Below, one piece after another: positions 60,641 through 64,000 of a stretch of 64,000 nt of DNA. The stretch comes from Homarus americanus (taxonomy: Eukaryota; Arthropoda; Malacostraca; Decapoda; Nephropidae). A program made the position numbers and the translations under genes. Position 1 is the first letter of the stretch. Every line of letters begins with the position of its first letter. Below the pieces are notes generated by a model that worked only from the letters and a program-made list of their open reading frames with translations, was not told the origin of the DNA and did not search any database. Location: positions 4,043,061-4,107,060 of the forward strand of contig NW_024732415.1 in NCBI RefSeq assembly GCF_018991925.1, written 5' to 3'.

Positions 60641-63394
60641 GTTTACTTCTTCTGCCTCAAACAGGTCATTGCCTTTGCTTTTAATAGCCCCCCCACACAC
60701 ACACAGACCCTCCTCGGTAGACCTAGACTCGCGAAGGATGACTAACACAAGACACAGACAGACAGGTGAATGATGCACTTAAGAAGTTCATTCTACCACC
60801 GCTACCCCCTCGAGTGGTGTTAACTGCCCACTACGCCATCTAACGGTCTAACATCACGTTTAGGAATGTATACTAAGGATTAAAATATATAAATACACTG
60901 AAACAACTGTAAACGCCTTGTTGGAAAACGATTTAATTTAGAAAACAATCATCTATTTCAATATTATTTTTTTGAACGTATGGAGACGAGAGGAAGAGTG
61001 GCGATGAGGGGAGAAGAGGAGAAGAGGTAAATACAGGAATGAGATGAACGGTACAGACAGACGAGTCATCCCTGGTGTGGTAGAGAAGAGACCGCCACTC
61101 ATAACTAAACACAAAGTCATTAGTCTCAGTCTTCATGCCGCCACTACCGCCTCAGATGCTTCAGATATATCTCTCGGTATAAATAATTGCTGAAAACACC
61201 TTAAATAAACTAATAAATACATACAAAATTGGGTGTTGGTGTTGTTACGAGTTGGGGATTTAGAATATAGTTAAAAGTCTACCCAGATCCCAACAGGCAA
61301 CAACAATAAAAAAACAAAGACAATCGGACTATAAAAGGGTAGACAAAGGATGCGAGTTTTTGTTGTGTATAATAAAGTACCATAAATTCCTTAACAAAAT
61401 ATTCAGCTTCTTATAAATTACCCTTAACCATACTTAACCTAAACATAAGCAACATTGGCTAAACAGTATATACATATTTATACAACATTCGGAAGCAAGT
61501 GGACGTGGGGAGGCAATATAAGATTACAAAATACTCAAGTGCAGTGCTGAGATGGCTGACGAGTAAGGATGAGTATTGAAGAAGATGGTAGGTAGTCACT
61601 GTGCCATAGGTTTCCAGGATAGGTGATCCTAGTGTGGTCACTTCTCAGAATGAACTGAACTTTCCTCGATCTGGAGCTCATGATTCGACTTGGAGGAGGT
61701 GATGCAACAACCAGGATATGGAGAAGGGAAACCCCGGAGTGGTGACTAAGACCGTTGCTCGTGGTGCTGGGTAGGTAGATCATGACAATAGATGGCGTGG
61801 TTCGTAACAGTGTGTAGAAAGACATCAACAGGACGATAATCGATGAAGCGCAGTGATACATTATAACATCAACCAGACGTCAAGTGTAGGTGGAAGGTGG
61901 CCACACCCAGTACTCACCTCAAACTGTGCACCAAAGACGTGTTAAACACAATAAAGTGCTCGACACCCTGCACACGACTGTACTGTACAAGCACATGACA
62001 AACACCAAATTAATTCGAATGGTAAAAAAAAAGTGTTAGCGTGTTTGACCCCAACACATATGGTCTACCTGGACAAACACTGGGCAGTCCGTAGCCTCTT
62101 AAGTAATGAAACACAAAAGAAAATTAAGTTCATAATATCTAATAGTCTTGTCTAAGTATATAAACTATAAACATTTAGTGAACAGTGACATAAGCATCCT
62201 GGCTGTCGAAAAACCTGAATCTTCATCAGCGATATTTAAATTAAAATCCAATCACGTTTATCTATACTGTATTACCCAACAAGCAGTTCTACGGCCAAAC
62301 ATAGGGACGGACCCCTCTCCTATATTCTCTGATAATGATAACGTATCTTTAAGCCCAATATTAATAACGCATTTTCCCGCTAAGATCATTATCCGTCATG
62401 CTATTACCTTCCCAAAACAAATTTCATAAATACTATTAAAACACAGTCTTCCGTTCATCAAAGGTGTGCTGACCACTTTCTTGTCGTCCCCATATACAAA
62501 TACATATAATTTCAGTCAATTTGTTTAAGATAATTATAAGTTACCTATATTAAGAACAGCTATTTAATTAATTTTCAGTCATTAGAGTAATTCACCAATT
62601 AGCCTCATGATAAAGGCTGAAGTTGCCAGGATGTGACAGGTGGCAGGAGAGTTTGTCTGGCGACTTTTTATAAATGTTTTGTTTTTATGTCGAGATATGA
62701 TTCATTATTTTTTCAAGTTTCTATTCATTCTAATAAAAATACAAACAATAATAGTGTAAAAGTGGGAAACTGAATAACTGTAATATCAACGTCTAACATA
62801 ACAACAGGTAGTAGGCAGCTATCAAACAGGGAGGTATTACCGCCTGGGAAGATATTGTATTGTCTAATGGTAGACGCAGGTTGCTGACCAGAATTTCTCT
62901 CATTTACACACAATTGCAGGGTTTCAATTGTTTCTCTTACTTTGCCAACATAAAATACATATATCGTGTCTCACTATTGATCTCTTTTTTGGGGGGGATT
63001 CTTTATTAATATTATATTTTTATTTAATATTTTGTATAATGTTTTTATTAATTTTTATTAATTATTATTGTTGTTTTATTATTTTCACCCCCAGGCCCAA
63101 AATGATCAATATCAAAGGTGACACCATACTGTTAATGAACCGGATGTGTGTACTGGAGACGTTAATAGTGTATCTATGGCAGCAAAAATTACTAGTCAAT
63201 TGAGCTGTGACCCATACAAGTTGACCTTCAATATACAAAAATTTCACCTGTATCAGCAAGACATAACAACCCCTTCAAACCAGAATTATTGTCATTGTGA
63301 TCATGCACCCTACATGATAACATTGACATCCTTTACACCATTCACGGCGGCCCAGTACAGACCTGGGTCTGTCATTTAGAACATTGCCACTGAC
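60641..63394. other. Intronic sequence without recognised features
   Basis: AT-rich, with a G run near 62990. No gene or named repeat recognised up to the exon at 63395. Confidence 0.5.
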
Positions 63395-64000
63395 CTGTCT
63401 CTGAGTGTTGCTTGTACCTGTGAGCGTCCCTGCGGCTAATGCGGCCTTGGGCGGAGTCACGGACGTCCAGGGGTGTCCTGCGGGCACTGGCTGCCCTCTG
63501 TACGTTGCTGATATGGGTGTGACTGCCGGGTCGCGTACCCCTGCCCTGGGGCTTACCCCTCACCCTCACATCCTCCACGGTGCCATGTCGTCCACTGCTG
63601 TTGTCTAGGACGGCCATAGGGCGCCGCCCATCGCCCTCCGTAACATTGTAGCGCCTTTGTGGGCTGCCGTGACCACGTGTGGGGGAGGAATGGGCTCGCC
63701 CGTTGTATTCGTGCAGTCCAGGCTGGTGTTCTTGGCTCATCGGTGACGTAAACAGGTGATTCTTGAGTTCTATCCTGGTGATGGACTGTGAGGCCCAGTG
63801 GCAAGTGTCACACGACTCGCACGAGGTGCACACTGCCTGGCGAAGGTCCACGTGGTCCTCGTCCACCACCACCACCTCCACGCCCCCGAACGACCCGCGT
63901 CGCGACCCTGCATTTGCGGAGGCGCTGCGACCCCGCCGGGGACTGTACCGTCGCGTGGGGTCCGGGGTGTAGCAGCGCTCGTCCTGGGAACAGCAGGGAC
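63395..64000 (-). CDS. Kinase gene, upstream coding exon (5' partial)
   Basis: Open on the minus strand through the whole segment from the window edge. The reading frame starts at base 63998 and ends with one base of a split Gly codon before donor G|GTCAGT (GT at 63394-63393). It encodes about 201 residues, including YSPRRGRSASANAGSRRGSF, an acidic VVVVDEDHVD patch, a Cys cluster CTSCESCDTC and a Ser/Arg-rich end (RAASARRTPL). Its phase matches exon 20117-20232 exactly, 43 kb away. I cannot exclude further small exons in between. Antisense ORFs here are shadows. Confidence 0.75.

Larger units (their letters stand above)
20233..63394 (-). other. 43-kb intron of the kinase gene
   Basis: Defined by the donor GT at 63394-63393 and the acceptor AG at 20234-20233. 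Exon phases agree (one base plus two bases of a Gly codon). Repeats listed separately fill part of it; I found no convincing gene on either strand. Undetected small exons are possible. Confidence 0.65.
9568..64000 (-). other. TKL-family protein kinase gene with Arg/Ser-rich tail (5' partial)
   Basis: Eleven coding exons join in consistent phase into at least 1152 codons. Residues, counted from the window edge, are as follows. 1-240 are a basic, Ser/Pro/Arg-rich N-terminal part with a Cys cluster (CTSCESCDTCH). About 248-275 are Gly-rich. About 292-327 form a heptad-like coiled coil. About 338-615 form a kinase domain with glycine loop GEGSFSTV (350-357), VAVK lysine 370, helix-C glutamate in RSESALL (387), hinge LLEYLSGG, catalytic loop HLDLKSMN (464-471), ADFGFS (Asp 484), APE (512-514) and a C-lobe RPSFEEI motif. 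From about 690 to the end it is RS-rich. The motifs fit a Ser/Thr kinase of the TKL group (Raf/MLK-like). HLD replaces HRD, so it is a non-RD kinase, but Lys, Asp, Asn and DFG are all present and activity is expected. I do not recognise a named orthologue. The RS tail suggests, by inference only, nuclear or splicing-related roles. The start codon and promoter lie beyond 64000. Confidence 0.85.

Overview
The window is eukaryotic nuclear DNA, most likely from a decapod crustacean. Three things point there: introns with GT-AG borders, heavy loads of CA/GT, CT/GA, TA and trinucleotide microsatellites, and dispersed repeats of decapod type (a CR1-like LINE tail and a tRNA-derived SINE). (TTAGG)n-type arthropod telomere motifs also lie inside interspersed repeats. 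The species assignment is inference; nothing here is bacterial or viral.

One protein-coding gene is supported. It lies on the minus strand from beyond position 64000 down to a stop codon at 9568. I could chain eleven coding exons with canonical splice sites and fully consistent phases: 63395-64000 (5' partial), 20117-20232, 18946-19172, 17765-17951, 15192-15352, 14730-14817, 14250-14380, 13745-13883, 13018-13247, 11659-11843 and 9568-10958. They give at least 1152 codons. The product has a basic, Cys-containing N-terminal part, a Gly-rich low-complexity stretch, a short coiled coil, a complete tyrosine-kinase-like (TKL, Raf/MLK-type) protein kinase domain and a ~460-residue Arg/Ser-rich tail. 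The catalytic loop is HLD rather than HRD. One intron (20233-63394) is 43 kb and makes up two thirds of the window.

Region by region: 1-8272 is a higher-order satellite array with a ~954 bp unit. Each unit has a GC-rich part built from degenerate ~30 bp subrepeats and an AT-richer part carrying two inverted repeats. 8273-8860 holds a possible retroelement tail and a long TA tract. 8930-20232 is the 3' part of the gene; its introns contain a LINE fragment, perfect hairpins, a pair of piggyBac-like MITEs, AGGTCA-rich repeats and a tandemly repeated splice donor. 20233-63394 is the giant intron. It contains three CR1-like pieces, a non-autonomous hAT-like transposon with 8-bp target duplications, a foldback family with an amplified arm, several 26-36 bp minisatellites, G-rich tracts, a further LINE fragment and a SINE. 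63395-64000 is an upstream coding exon; the start codon and promoter lie outside the window.

The most unusual items are the satellite architecture, the RS-tailed TKL kinase, the complete hAT-like element at 33184-34054, and the foldback family whose arm became a minisatellite. Most other open reading frames arise from repeats whose unit length is a multiple of three, or are antisense shadows of exons.
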